DNA of 58,473 bases. Source: an uncultured bacterium. Its GTDB lineage: Bacteria; Verrucomicrobiota; Lentisphaeria; Victivallales; UBA1829. The translations under genes were made by a program, and so were the position numbers. The first letter of the stretch is position 1, and each line of letters opens with the position of its first letter. Under the pieces are notes generated by a model. The model was given only the letters and a program-made list of their open reading frames with translations. It did no database searches and was not told the origin of the DNA. Location: contig CACWOL010000011.1 in assembly GCA_902762495.1 (NCBI GenBank), positions 1-58,473 on the forward strand, in the 5' to 3' direction. Below, piece after piece: positions 28,829 to 38,175 of this stretch.

Positions 28829-29719
28829 TCAACGGGCGTTCAAGAAGAACAGGATGAAGTAGAAGACGAAAGAATTGACGATCAGGCTGTCGACAAGGTC
28901 GAAAAGTCCGCCGATCCCCGGCAGAAAATGACCGGAATCCTTCACGTTGCAGGTGCGCTTCAGGCTGGATTCCGCCAGGTCGCCCACCATGCCGCCGAAG
29001 AACAGCAGAATGCCGATGACCGTCATCTTGAAATAGCCGTAGCCGTCCCACCATTCGTAGCCGTTGCGCTGGTCGGAGCAGATCGTATAGATTGTGAGTG
29101 TGACCGCCACGGACAGGATCAGTCCGCCGACAAGTCCTTCCCACGATTTCGCAGGGCTGATGGACGGCACGAGCTTGTGATTTTTCCCATGAGAAATCGT
29201 ATTGCACAGCGACCCGACGAGATACGCGCCGATGTCGCCGCTCTTCGTGCCGAGAATGAAAAGCAGGAACGTCGCGGGGATGTTTCCGTAGAAATTATAG
29301 GTGTAATAAATGCCGGAAATGAGCTTGAGCGCCATGGAAAACAGGAAAAATATCGCAAATCCGTTAATCGCGGCGCGCAGCGCTTCCTGATTCTTGTTCG
29401 TGGAAAGGACTATCATCCAGAAAATGAACGCAAACAGGACGAGGTCGAAGGAAATGCCCGGCCAGAACAGCAGCCAGCGTTTCTGTATGATCGGAAATAT
29501 CACGACTGCAACAAGAGCCAGGGAAATGAACCATTTCATTCCCTTGAACTGCTTCGGACCATTGAGCATCCCGAAACATTCCCACGATGCGCCGAACCCA
29601 AGAAAAGCGCAGAGAACCGTGAAAAACCATTTTCTGACGTCGTAGGGAAGAAATACCGCCCCCGATAGAAGCGCGAGAAGAATAACAGAACTGAACGTGC
29701 GTTTTGCAAGCGTAGACAT
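28829..29719 (-). CDS. cdsA: Phosphatidate cytidylyltransferase
   Basis: A 296-residue integral membrane enzyme that makes CDP-diacylglycerol from phosphatidate and CTP. It has about eight hydrophobic segments. The CDS signature is near the C terminus: SPAKSWEGLVGG, then GDLAESSLKRTCNVKDSG and PGIGGLFDLVDS. The last motif has Leu where many homologues have Arg (DRxDS). GGAGG precedes the start. It lies 3 bp after uppS, an arrangement common in bacteria. Confidence 0.92.
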   Translation of the reverse strand: MSTLAKRTFSSVILLALLSGAVFLPYDVRKWFFTVLCAFLGFGASWECFGMLNGPKQFKGMKWFISLALVAVVIFPIIQKRWLLFWPGISFDLVLFAFIFWMIVLSTNKNQEALRAAINGFAIFFLFSMALKLISGIYYTYNFYGNIPATFLLFILGTKSGDIGAYLVGSLCNTISHGKNHKLVPSISPAKSWEGLVGGLILSVAVTLTIYTICSDQRNGYEWWDGYGYFKMTVIGILLFFGGMVGDLAESSLKRTCNVKDSGHFLPGIGGLFDLVDSLIVNSFVFYFILFFLNAR

Positions 29720-29722
29720 GGG

Positions 29723-30433
29723 TCATCTGCCTCCGAATCTGCGTTTTCGGCCGTAATAAGCCTGGACTGCCTTGTCGAACTCGTTGATATCAAAATCCGG
29801 CCATAAGGTCTTCGTAAAATAAAATTCGCTGTAGGATATCTGCCACAGCAGGAAATTGCTCACGCGTTCCTCGCCGCTGGTACGGATCAGCAGGTCGGGA
29901 TCCGGCACCTCGGGAAGATACAGATGGTCCGCCACTGTCTTTTCCGTAATGTCTTCCGGTGAAAGAATACCACTTTTCACCTCATTTGCAATCGCTTTCA
30001 CGGCATCCGTAATCTCCATGCGCGAACCGTAATTGAGCGCAAGGATGAAAGTACGCGTAAAGTCTTTCGCAGTTTCGCGTTTTACTTTGTCGAGGCGGAT
30101 ACGGCAGGGTTCTGGTAGTGCGGATATATCACCGGTCGTGAGCAGACGGACTTTTTCCTTCAGCAGGACTTCGAGATTGTCGTCAAGAAACTGCGCCAGA
30201 ATATTCATCAGCGCGTCGACTTCTTCCTTTGACCGCTTCCAGTTCTCCGTGCTGAACGCATACAGGGTGACATAACGGATGGAGTCATAACGCGAAATGT
30301 AATTCATGAAGTCCACTACGCGGTTCGCACCCGCCAGATGGCCTTCCTTGCGCTCAACGCCATGTTGAGCAGCCCAGCGTCCGTTTCCGTCCAGGATGAC
30401 GGCTACATGTCGGAGTTCATTCGCCTGCGCCAT
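29723..30433 (-). CDS. uppS: Undecaprenyl diphosphate synthase
   Basis: A 236-residue cis-prenyltransferase that condenses isopentenyl diphosphate onto farnesyl diphosphate to make the C55 carrier for cell-wall and arn sugars. HVAVILDGNGRWAAQHG holds catalytic Asp15 and the diphosphate-binding residues. RTSGEERVSNFLLWQ and SEFYF are the C-terminal signature motifs. The 5' end overlaps the gmhA 3' end by 17 nt. Confidence 0.96.
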   Translation of the reverse strand: MAQANELRHVAVILDGNGRWAAQHGVERKEGHLAGANRVVDFMNYISRYDSIRYVTLYAFSTENWKRSKEEVDALMNILAQFLDDNLEVLLKEKVRLLTTGDISALPEPCRIRLDKVKRETAKDFTRTFILALNYGSRMEITDAVKAIANEVKSGILSPEDITEKTVADHLYLPEVPDPDLLIRTSGEERVSNFLLWQISYSEFYFTKTLWPDFDINEFDKAVQAYYGRKRRFGGR

Positions 30434-31073
30434 AGAATCTTTCCTCCAGCATCATGGCCAAAGCATGATAGATGGGCAGATGGTATTCCTGCACACGGTA
30501 GGCTTCACGTGCCGGGACATCCAGGATGAAATCAGCATATTTTCTGCACACGCCCTCTTCATTATTTCCGGTCAGGAGATAAGTGGAAATCCCGAGGACG
30601 CGTGCGATTTTGAAGAGATTCATAATGTTTTTCGCATTGCCCGAGGTCGTGATCCCGAGCACGGCGTCGCCTTTCTGTCCGAAAATATAAAGCTGCTGGG
30701 CATAGGTCATGAGAGGATCGACGTCGTTGGTATATGCCGAAGCAAGCGCCGGATGACCGTTCAGGGAAATCGCCCGGAATCCCCTTTGTATCCTTTCCGG
30801 ATAATTCTCACCGGGATAGGCGGCTTCCAGAGCTTCGGCAAGATCGGACGGAATATGTCGGCGGCTCAGGAATCCCTTCCCAAGCTCGGCAATAAAATGT
30901 TCTGCGTCAGAACAACTTCCGCCATTTCCGCAGATAAATAACGTTTTGTCCTTGAAAAAAACGTTTTCCAGGTTAAAATATAATGTATGGATTTTTTCCG
31001 CCGAATCCCGGAGATCGGGATACCGGTCCAGAAGAGTATCCATGTGCTTCTTGACATTGTTGTTCATATCCAT
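30417..31073 (-). CDS. gmhA: SIS-domain phosphosugar isomerase (GmhA-like)
   Basis: A 218-residue SIS-fold protein resembling sedoheptulose-7-phosphate isomerase, the first step of LPS heptose synthesis. LFICGNGGSCSDAEHF and GITTSGNAKNIMNLF are the phosphosugar-binding motifs, and RIQRGFRAISLN lies between. I chose ATG 31073, 8 nt after GGCAGG; GTG 31082 is possible. Other heptose genes are not in view, so a different phosphosugar or a DiaA-like replication role cannot be excluded, the latter because dnaN lies next door. Confidence 0.78.
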   Translation of the reverse strand: MDMNNNVKKHMDTLLDRYPDLRDSAEKIHTLYFNLENVFFKDKTLFICGNGGSCSDAEHFIAELGKGFLSRRHIPSDLAEALEAAYPGENYPERIQRGFRAISLNGHPALASAYTNDVDPLMTYAQQLYIFGQKGDAVLGITTSGNAKNIMNLFKIARVLGISTYLLTGNNEEGVCRKYADFILDVPAREAYRVQEYHLPIYHALAMMLEERFYGAGE

Positions 31074-31330
31074 GTTCGTCACCTGCCAACAGGGGTTAAA
31101 TAAAAATCCACAGTGTTAATAGAACACCGTTTCCGTACAAAGTCAAACCGTTTTGTGAACATCTTCCGAAAAAAGTGTTTGAAGCGGGAACGGCGGGTTG
31201 TTAACATATTGACAGCCCCTATTCCTATTACATTTGCTCAATTCAGGTTAAAATCATATCAGAAACCAATCTCAATAACTTTTCCGGACGGCAAAATAGA
31301 TTCCGCCGGAAGATCGGAGGCAAACCCACC

Positions 31331-32428
31331 ATGAAAATCAAAATATCCAGAGAAACTCTGCTTAAAGCCCTGCAGAAGGTCGGCAATATCGTCAATACGC
31401 GCAATACTCTGCCCGTGCTTTCCAATATTCTTTTCGAAGCGGCCGAAGGTAAACTCAAGCTCACCGGAACTGACCTTGAGATCCGTATGGAAACGGTCGT
31501 CGACGCCGAGGTCATTGAAGCAGGCGTTACCACGCTGCCCGCCAAGAAGATGCTCACCCTTGTTTCCAAGTTCCGCGGCGAGTTCATCGAGATCGAAAGC
31601 GGAGACAATTTCCACTCCACGATCAAATGCGGCACCGCGTCCATCATGCTCCTCGGACTCAATCCGGCCGATTATCCGAAGAAGGATGAAGTCAAATTCA
31701 TTCGTTCCTTCTCCATGAAGCAGGCCGACATGGCGGTCATAATCGAACGCATCGCATACGCCGCCAGCCTTGAGGATTCCCGCAAGGTCCTTCAGGGTAT
31801 CCTGTTTTCCGTCCGCGACGGCAAGTTCACGGCTGTCGCCACGGACGGCAAACGTCTCGCTCTCTGCGAAAAGGTATTCGAGTCGCTTCCCGAAGGTTCC
31901 GAAGGCGACATCATCATTACCCAGAAGGCTGCGAATGAACTCAAACGCCTCCTCGAAAAGGAAGGCGAAGTCGCGATCAACATCGCTGAAAACCAGGTTG
32001 TGTTCGAAGTTGGTGCGTCCGTGATCACGTCCAAGCTCATCGAAGGCAACTATCCGAACTACCGCCAGGTCATTCCGGCTTCCTTCAAGCAGACCGTGAC
32101 CGTTTCCTGCGAAAGTGTGATCTATGCGCTCGAACTCATCTGCGTGACCCTCGCGGAAAGCGGTTCGCCGAAGGTATCTCTTACCTTCAAATCGGACAGC
32201 ATGCTTTTCGAAACGAACAGCAACATCGGCGAAGGCCGCGAAAGCGTGCCCATTCAGTACGACGGCGAGGAGATGTCAGCCTCGTTCAACTCGAACTTCT
32301 TCCTGGATCCCTTCAAACACATCCAGGTCGATAACGTGTTCATCAAAGTGAACGACGTTATGAGCCCGATCGCGATCGAAAGCGGCGATGGTTTCCTGTA
32401 CGTCATCATGCCGATGAGGAACAAATAA
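31331..32428 (+). CDS. dnaN: DNA polymerase III sliding clamp (beta subunit)
   Basis: A 365-residue three-domain ring clamp that tethers DNA polymerase III. The N terminus KIKISRETLLKALQKVG, the internal VATDGKRLALCE and the C-terminal YVIMPMR are characteristic. GGAGG lies 10 nt before the start. A TTGACA hexamer at 31209..31214 could be its -35, but no convincing -10 follows at proper spacing. It diverges from gmhA across a 257-bp gap and is followed by recF, as near many replication origins. Confidence 0.97.
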   Translation: MKIKISRETLLKALQKVGNIVNTRNTLPVLSNILFEAAEGKLKLTGTDLEIRMETVVDAEVIEAGVTTLPAKKMLTLVSKFRGEFIEIESGDNFHSTIKCGTASIMLLGLNPADYPKKDEVKFIRSFSMKQADMAVIIERIAYAASLEDSRKVLQGILFSVRDGKFTAVATDGKRLALCEKVFESLPEGSEGDIIITQKAANELKRLLEKEGEVAINIAENQVVFEVGASVITSKLIEGNYPNYRQVIPASFKQTVTVSCESVIYALELICVTLAESGSPKVSLTFKSDSMLFETNSNIGEGRESVPIQYDGEEMSASFNSNFFLDPFKHIQVDNVFIKVNDVMSPIAIESGDGFLYVIMPMRNK

Positions 32429-32554
32429 GAACAACAAGTTATGCGGCGCGTCCGCAAGTCGTACTGAATATCCTGCCGTAAGCTCAAATCGGGCATACGG
32501 CGGGATTTCCGTATTCAATCACTTCATTTTCAGTAATCTTTTAGCAGGGATCCT

Positions 32555-33625
32555 ATGGTAAATTTACTGGTTCTACAGAATTTCCGGTTGTTCGAATCGG
32601 TGTCCCTGCATTTTGAAGTGCCGACCGTGTTTCTCTGCGGTTCGAACGGGCAGGGGAAAACTAGTCTGCTCGAAGCATTGTTTTACCTCGCGAATTTGAG
32701 GTCGTTCCGTACTTCGCGCACCTCGGAAATGATTAAGCTTCATGCTCCGTCGGCAATAGTTGGAGCCTCCGTTTCATTCCGCGACTGGTCGCGTCAGCTT
32801 GCTGTAGAGATAGGCGAAACACGAAAACTGGTCGTTGACGGAAAACATGTGGCTCGTGCCAGCGAGTTCGCCGGTTCATTCAATACGGTCACGTTTCTGC
32901 CGGATGATCCGGAGATCATTACAGGGCGATCCCAGGTGAGGCGTAAATTTATGGATATGTTCATCTCCATGCTGGATCACGGATATTTTACCGCGCTGCA
33001 AGCGTATTACAATGGTGTAAAAAACAGAAACTGTCTATTGCGGATGAAAGATGTAAGCAATGATGTGATCCGGTCGTATCATCCGGCACTTGCGAAGTAC
33101 GGCGCAGAGATAGTACAGGCACGTGAAATCCATCTCAGAATCTTATCGGATTTCATGCGGAACATCATGGCGGAACTAAAGCCTGAACTCGCTGATCTGC
33201 AATTGAAATTACGGACAATTCACGAGCTTTCCGATCCGAAAATCTTTGAAGAAAAATTGGAACGAAACTTGGAAAAAGACAGACTGAACGGATACACAAC
33301 AACCGGACCGCATCTTGACGATTTCGATTTCGTCGCAGATGGAAAGTCATTGAAACTTTACGGATCCCGCGGACAATGCCGTGCCACGTCGTTTGCGTTG
33401 AAGGAAGCGGAATTCGATATCGTCAAAAATCATTCGATATCAAAGGATAATACCGTTGTTATCGTAGACGATGCCACAGGCGATCTCGATAAAAAGACGC
33501 AGGAAGCGTTTTATCATAAGATATCGGAAGCAAAACAGGTATTCTGTTCCTTCACGGAAATCCCGGACAATCCTCTGACGCAAAATTCACAAATCGTTCA
33601 TATTACAGCCGGACGTGCTGTTTAA
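32555..33625 (+). CDS. recF: DNA replication and repair protein RecF
   Basis: A 356-residue SMC-like ATPase that loads RecA at gapped DNA with RecO and RecR. Walker A GSNGQGKTSLLEAL starts at residue 29. TTGPHLDDFDF and GSRGQCRATSFALKEAE are the signature region, and VVIVDDATGDLD the Walker B. Codon use looks less GC-rich than in many neighbours. It follows dnaN by 126 bp, the conserved dnaN-recF order. No gyrB follows; thiI does. Confidence 0.95.
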   Translation: MVNLLVLQNFRLFESVSLHFEVPTVFLCGSNGQGKTSLLEALFYLANLRSFRTSRTSEMIKLHAPSAIVGASVSFRDWSRQLAVEIGETRKLVVDGKHVARASEFAGSFNTVTFLPDDPEIITGRSQVRRKFMDMFISMLDHGYFTALQAYYNGVKNRNCLLRMKDVSNDVIRSYHPALAKYGAEIVQAREIHLRILSDFMRNIMAELKPELADLQLKLRTIHELSDPKIFEEKLERNLEKDRLNGYTTTGPHLDDFDFVADGKSLKLYGSRGQCRATSFALKEAEFDIVKNHSISKDNTVVIVDDATGDLDKKTQEAFYHKISEAKQVFCSFTEIPDNPLTQNSQIVHITAGRAV

Positions 33626-33645
33626 GCAAGACAGGAGATATCAAC

Positions 33646-34902
33646 ATGGCATCCTACAATTCCATCATCTGCCGATACAATGAGATCGCGACAAAAGGAA
33701 ACAACCGCAGCATGTTCGAAAACACGCTAATCCGCAATATGAAACGCATGACGAAGGATCGTGTTCCCGGTCTGAATTATGTGAAAATGCGCGGTCGTAT
33801 TTTCATCCATAAAAATGAATTTGATGTTTTTACGGACGAGGAGCAGGAATATCTGAAAGAACGTCTGAGAGACTGTTTCGGCCTGGATTCGTTTTCCTTC
33901 TGCATCGAGGGGGAACGCACCATCAATGCAGTCCTGGATCATATCAAAAATGCCGTGAAACCGTTGTTCGAACAGAAACTTGAAAGTCTTGGCCGTCCGG
34001 TGAAATTCCGGACGCGCGCACGGCGTTCAGACAAGAGTTTTCCATTGCGCTCTAAAGAGATCGAAATCGAAACGGCGACCATGATCGAAGAAATGATTGG
34101 AGAGAATAAGGTCCAGGTCGACCTGATGAACCCGGATATTTCCATCGGCGTCGAGATAAGGGAAAAGAATTCCACTATTTTCCTCGAAACGGTCAAGGCG
34201 CGCGGCGGTCTTCCGGTCGGGTCCAATTCTCCGCTGCTCGGCATGCTGTCCGGCGGGATCGATTCGCCGGTGGCGTGCGCGATGGCGATGAAACGCGGCT
34301 GCCGCATGGACTTCCTCACTTTCCACAGTTATCCTTATACGCCGATCGAATCCGTTACGAAAGTCTGGCGTATCGCGAAGATCATCAACAGGTTTCAGCC
34401 GCACGGCATGCTGTATGCCTGCAATCTATCCGAAGTTCAGAAGCTCATCCGTGACAACTGCGATCCGAAATTCCGCACAGTCCTGTACCGGCGCATGATG
34501 ATGCGTATCGCCTCGAAACTTTGCAGAAAGCATAATCTGTACGGGATTGTGACCGGCGAGGCGATCGGACAGGTCGCCAGTCAGACGGTCGTGAACATGT
34601 CCGTGATCGACCGTGCCGTGCCGGATCTGATTGTGCGTCCGCTCTGCGGCATGGACAAACTGGAAACGATCGCCCGTGCGGAAGACATCGGAACTTTCGA
34701 TATTTCCATCGAACCGATGGCGGACAGCTGTACCGTCTTTGCGCCGCCATCACCTGTCATTCATGCCAAGCTCCATTTTGTGGAGTTTGAGGAATCGAAA
34801 ATCCCTAATATGGACGAAGCGATCCAGAAGGCTTTTGACGAGATCAAGCTTGTGACGGATGACGGATTGACCGATATTCCGTCACACGATACAAAAGATT
34901 GA
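33646..34902 (+). CDS. thiI: tRNA 4-thiouridine synthase ThiI
   Basis: A 418-residue protein with an N-terminal ferredoxin-like plus THUMP region (about 1-170) and a PP-loop ATPase domain with LSGGIDSPVACAMAM near residue 200. It adenylates U8 of tRNA for sulfur insertion and can serve thiazole synthesis. It ends before the rhodanese domain found in the roughly 480-residue E. coli enzyme, so sulfur must come from another carrier or directly from a desulfurase. AGGAGA precedes the start, and a hairpin terminator follows. Confidence 0.93.
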   Translation: MASYNSIICRYNEIATKGNNRSMFENTLIRNMKRMTKDRVPGLNYVKMRGRIFIHKNEFDVFTDEEQEYLKERLRDCFGLDSFSFCIEGERTINAVLDHIKNAVKPLFEQKLESLGRPVKFRTRARRSDKSFPLRSKEIEIETATMIEEMIGENKVQVDLMNPDISIGVEIREKNSTIFLETVKARGGLPVGSNSPLLGMLSGGIDSPVACAMAMKRGCRMDFLTFHSYPYTPIESVTKVWRIAKIINRFQPHGMLYACNLSEVQKLIRDNCDPKFRTVLYRRMMMRIASKLCRKHNLYGIVTGEAIGQVASQTVVNMSVIDRAVPDLIVRPLCGMDKLETIARAEDIGTFDISIEPMADSCTVFAPPSPVIHAKLHFVEFEESKIPNMDEAIQKAFDEIKLVTDDGLTDIPSHDTKD

Positions 34903-34921
34903 AAATCAGTAAATTGACAAT

Positions 34922-34960
34922 ATGACGGACGAATTCAACGATTTGTCCGTCATTTCTTTT
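34922..34960 (+). terminator. Terminator of thiI
   Basis: A perfect 9-bp stem ATGACGGAC (34922..34930) with GTCCGTCAT (34945..34953), a 14-nt loop, then a T-rich run. Confidence 0.75.
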
Positions 34961-35299
34961 ATACTGATTATCAAATACTTGACAAAATAACAGTCAAAAA
35001 TAACGGATAATTCCGCTATTCATTGAAAATCAGTTTATTCATTCATTTTGTCATTTCGTTCTTTATCTATTCTTGTCTTATTTAAATATTCAGTATATTA
35101 TTACTTTATCTCAATTCCGAAATAAACATAAAAAGATTTAATATATCCTTCTTATTCTGGAAAACTTTATCCTCTCTTTTCATTTTTCATTTTTATTATC
35201 AAATTTTATTTCAATCATATTTTTATTTCTATCATATCTATTAAAGCTTATCTGTGAAAAAATAATGCGATCTGTTTGTTTTCTCTTGTTTCTTTTTTC

Positions 35300-35327
35300 T
35301 TGAAAAAGCGATAATAGGGTGTATATT
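35300..35327 (+). promoter_or_regulatory. Promoter of the large LRR gene
   Basis: -35 TTGAAA (35300..35305), a 16-bp spacer and -10 TATATT (35322..35327), 50 bp before the start. Confidence 0.7.
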
Positions 35328-35377
35328 GATGGAATACTATCGAAAAGCCTTTTCATTCGAACGTATGAGGTGTTTTC

Positions 35378-37666
35378 ATGCCCCAAGATCATACATCCGA
35401 CGAGCCGCGTCCTCTACGCCGGTCCAAATTGAGCCGCATTTCGTGCATGTCCTTCCTGTTCCTGGCCATGTTCGTCGGCTCCGTGATACTTTACCTGCTG
35501 CCGTGGCGCATCATCTGCAATCTCGGCGTACCGTTCGTTCCGGTTCGCGCCCGCTTCAGTTTCCGGCTTTTTCCGGAAGACCTCGAACGATACCAGGATT
35601 TGAGGTACGAAGAGATTTTCTCCTCATTTCCGTTCTACCTCATCCATGACCGGCGCCCGAAAACGACGGCTTGGCCCTTCCCGGACGATTATCTGGCAGG
35701 TCCGCACCACATGCCGTATCCTTCTCCGGAGTATCTTGATTCCGGCGATCCTCCCCGCAGGACACTATGGGTGGTCCCGGAGAACACGGTCGAATTCGAG
35801 GTGCCGGAAGGCGTCGCGCACATCGGCGCGAAAGCGTTCTGGAAATGTACGCAATTGAAACGCGTTACGCTGCCTTCTACGCTGGTTTCCATCGGCGAGG
35901 GGGCTTTTGCCGGGTGCACGAGCCTGAAACGCATCAGGATCCCGGACAATGTGCTGGTGATCGGAAAGCACGCGTTCCACGGATGCACGGCGTTGTCTGA
36001 CGTCCGCATGTCCGCGAATCTTGCCGGACTCGGTTATCATGCGTTTCAGGACTGCATCTCGCTGAAGATGATCGCGCTGCCGCATACGCTCCGCCGGTGC
36101 GACGGCAGTGCTTTCGCGGGGTGTTCCGCCCTGAGATCCATTGATACCTTCGGTCCGATCCCGGAGAGTGTCCCCGCCGTGGACGAAACCCTTCAAAAAC
36201 ACCTTCTCGAACACGATTTGAATCCTTATGCCGCCAAATTCGAATTTCCCGGCAGTTCCACGCTGAAATATGCCTCAATCCCGGTCGGGATCCAGTCGGT
36301 CTCGTTCAAAAACTGCATACGGCTGGAGGAGGTCGTAGTGGCGCGGGACGCTTCGCTGGAGGGGTTCGACGGATGCCTCAGTCTGCTCCGCGTCCGCACG
36401 CACAAGCAGGGGCGCAGCGGCAATCCGTCTCCGTCCGTCTGGGGATTCGGCAGATGCAGTTTTCTGAGGGATGTCGAGCTCCCGGACGTCGTGCGGATCG
36501 GGGCGGGCGCGTTTGAGAGATGTGTTTCCCTGAGCCGGATCACGCTCCCGGAATCGCTGGAAGCCATCGGCGACGGCGCGTTCGAGCACTGCCGGTCCCT
36601 GGAGAAGATCCGGATCCCGGCGGGCGTGACCTACCTCGGGGCGGGCGCGTTTGCGGAGGACGTACGTCTGACCGAGGCGGAAATCGCCGGTGCGCCTTCC
36701 CGGATTGAACCGGATGTTTTCAGCAACTGCGTCTCCCTGACGAAGTGTGAGCTTGCGGACGGGATGAATTCGATTTCGGACGGCATGTTTTCCGGCTGTA
36801 AGACTCTGAAGAGTATTCGTATCCCGGCGGGCGTGAAGACGATCGGGCAGAAAGCCTTTTATGAATGCCATCTGCTGCGGAGCGTGGAGTTCCCGGACGG
36901 CGTCGAATCCATCGGGGACAATGTGTTTTTCGCAACGAGCCTGTCCCATATCGAAATGCCGGCGAGCGTGAAGCGCATCGGAAATAACGCGTTCGGCTGG
37001 TGGTATGCGTACGGACCGAAGGAACACAGAATCGTTTTTCACGGGGACATCGAGGATCTGGACGGGATCGGGATGCACTGGAAGGACATGGTCTTCCCGC
37101 CGGAAAGCAGGTTCAGGAGGCTGGACGACGGCACGCTGGTCAATTCCGTCGAGGGACGCCTGATCGAAGTTCCGAAGGACACGGCGGGTGTTTACACGGT
37201 ACCGGAGAATATCCGCACGATCGCTTCCGGGGCGTTCGGCGGGTGTACCTTCGACCGCATCGTCGTGCCCGATACGGTAACGCGTTTCGAGGACGGCGCA
37301 TTCTCCGCCTGCCGCGCCAAGGAGATCGTGCTGCCAGACAATCTGGAGCGGGTCGTCGACGGGATGTTCGAGTCATGTTCCACGCCGGTGATCACGATCC
37401 CGCCGGGCGTGAAGGAAATCGGGGAACGCGCATTCTGCAATTGTTTCAACGTGAAGAAAGTCGTGCTGCCGGACGGTCTGGAGCGCATCGGGAAAGAGGC
37501 GTTCCGGGGCTGTTATATCCGCGAGATCGACATCCCGTCGAGCGTGAAGTGGATCTCGAAAGACGCGTTTCCCTACAGCCCGGTCAATCAGTACGTTCAG
37601 GAACACTACGGCCACCTGATGACGCCGGACCCGGACGCTCCGGCGAATGAGGCGGAAAAACAATGA
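35378..37666 (+). CDS. Membrane-anchored BspA-type leucine-rich-repeat protein
   Basis: A 762-residue protein. A short basic N terminus precedes a hydrophobic segment (FLFLAMFVGSVILYLL, about residues 28-43) without a lipobox, so it is probably a signal anchor. Two or more blocks of BspA/LRR_5 repeats follow, with units like AFxxCxSLKRIRIPDNVxxIG, from about 140 to 750. Irregular linkers interrupt the blocks near residues 270-340 and 560-610. Partners are unknown; such proteins are commonly adhesins or surface receptors. GAGG lies 9 nt before the start. Confidence 0.85.
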   Translation: MPQDHTSDEPRPLRRSKLSRISCMSFLFLAMFVGSVILYLLPWRIICNLGVPFVPVRARFSFRLFPEDLERYQDLRYEEIFSSFPFYLIHDRRPKTTAWPFPDDYLAGPHHMPYPSPEYLDSGDPPRRTLWVVPENTVEFEVPEGVAHIGAKAFWKCTQLKRVTLPSTLVSIGEGAFAGCTSLKRIRIPDNVLVIGKHAFHGCTALSDVRMSANLAGLGYHAFQDCISLKMIALPHTLRRCDGSAFAGCSALRSIDTFGPIPESVPAVDETLQKHLLEHDLNPYAAKFEFPGSSTLKYASIPVGIQSVSFKNCIRLEEVVVARDASLEGFDGCLSLLRVRTHKQGRSGNPSPSVWGFGRCSFLRDVELPDVVRIGAGAFERCVSLSRITLPESLEAIGDGAFEHCRSLEKIRIPAGVTYLGAGAFAEDVRLTEAEIAGAPSRIEPDVFSNCVSLTKCELADGMNSISDGMFSGCKTLKSIRIPAGVKTIGQKAFYECHLLRSVEFPDGVESIGDNVFFATSLSHIEMPASVKRIGNNAFGWWYAYGPKEHRIVFHGDIEDLDGIGMHWKDMVFPPESRFRRLDDGTLVNSVEGRLIEVPKDTAGVYTVPENIRTIASGAFGGCTFDRIVVPDTVTRFEDGAFSACRAKEIVLPDNLERVVDGMFESCSTPVITIPPGVKEIGERAFCNCFNVKKVVLPDGLERIGKEAFRGCYIREIDIPSSVKWISKDAFPYSPVNQYVQEHYGHLMTPDPDAPANEAEKQ

Positions 37667-37690
37667 TCGGGGATGCGGCAGCAGTAAAAA

Positions 37691-37775
37691 TGGTGCGCGG
37701 CGCGGGACTCGAACCCGCATGCCTCACGGCGAAGGATCCTAAGTCCTTTGTGTCTGCCAATTTCACCAGCCGCGC
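37691..37775 (-). tRNA. tRNA-Leu (anticodon UAG)
   Basis: A full cloverleaf on the minus strand. The acceptor GCGCGGC pairs with the 3' strand and CCA is encoded at the end. The D-arm contains TGGCAGAC, the anticodon loop CTTAGGA gives UAG (reads CUN), there is an extended variable arm typical of leucine tRNA, and the T-loop is TTCGAGT. The promoter is at 37793..37821. Confidence 0.96.
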
Positions 37776-37792
37776 CTGAAGAATGAGACTAT

Positions 37793-37821
37793 AATATAAC
37801 ATTTCCCTGCCGGAGAATCAA
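37793..37821 (-). promoter_or_regulatory. Promoter of tRNA-Leu
   Basis: Read on the minus strand: -35 TTGATT (37821..37816), a 17-bp spacer and -10 TATATT (37798..37793), ending 17 bp before the tRNA. Confidence 0.8.
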
Positions 37822-38088
37822 CCCAGGAACTCAAAAAAACAGGGAGTGGCTGCATGCCGAGGCCGGAGTGTCTCTCAATTGCTTCCCCGGACGGGAGCGC
37901 CGGAGCGGCCGTCCGGACGAACTGGGCGTGCAGAATCCGTATCCCGGTGTTCCGGGCAAACAAGCCGTGGAATGTTCCGCCTCCTGATCGCATCCCGGCT
38001 TCCGTCATGTCATGAATACGAGCGTGATTCTGCTCTGCCGGACAAAGCCGTGCGGTGTGTGTTTTTCTTTTCTTCGTGCTTGTTTCGC

Positions 38089-38117
38089 TTGAAAAAGACT
38101 CTCTGCCGTGATATATT
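38089..38117 (+). promoter_or_regulatory. Promoter of proS-metG
   Basis: -35 TTGAAA (38089..38094), a 17-bp spacer and -10 TATATT (38112..38117), about 60 bp before the proS start. Confidence 0.75.
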
Positions 38118-38175
38118 ATTTTTTTCGGCAAAAACTTTTTCTAAATATAATACACACATTCGCGAGGTATTTTCC

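Larger units (their letters stand above)
34903..35377. other. AT-rich island of 475 bp
   Basis: After the thiI terminator the sequence turns strongly AT-rich (runs such as ATTTAAATATTCAG and TTAATATATCC), in sharp contrast to the flanking genes. I see no credible gene. It ends in the promoter of the LRR gene. I see no clear DnaA boxes; TTATC motifs occur but none match TTATCCACA well. Confidence 0.7.
37776..38175. other. Region between tRNA-Leu and proS
   Basis: It contains the divergent promoters of the tRNA (37793..37821) and proS (38089..38117). The 270 bp between them show no recognisable gene or RNA. Frames crossing it overlap the tRNA or the promoters. Confidence 0.6.

Noticed and set aside
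31074..31330. Calling this gap oriC
   Set aside because: Only one near-match DnaA box is visible, no dnaA is nearby and coding strands look C-rich in both directions, so skew by eye gives no support.
35180..35392. 70-codon minus-strand frame in the AT-rich island
   Set aside because: Composition is that of the AT-rich DNA, it overlaps the LRR promoter and start, and no ribosome site or family pattern is seen.
37763..38131. 122-codon minus-strand frame
   Set aside because: It overlaps both the tRNA-Leu promoter and the proS promoter and reads into the tRNA.
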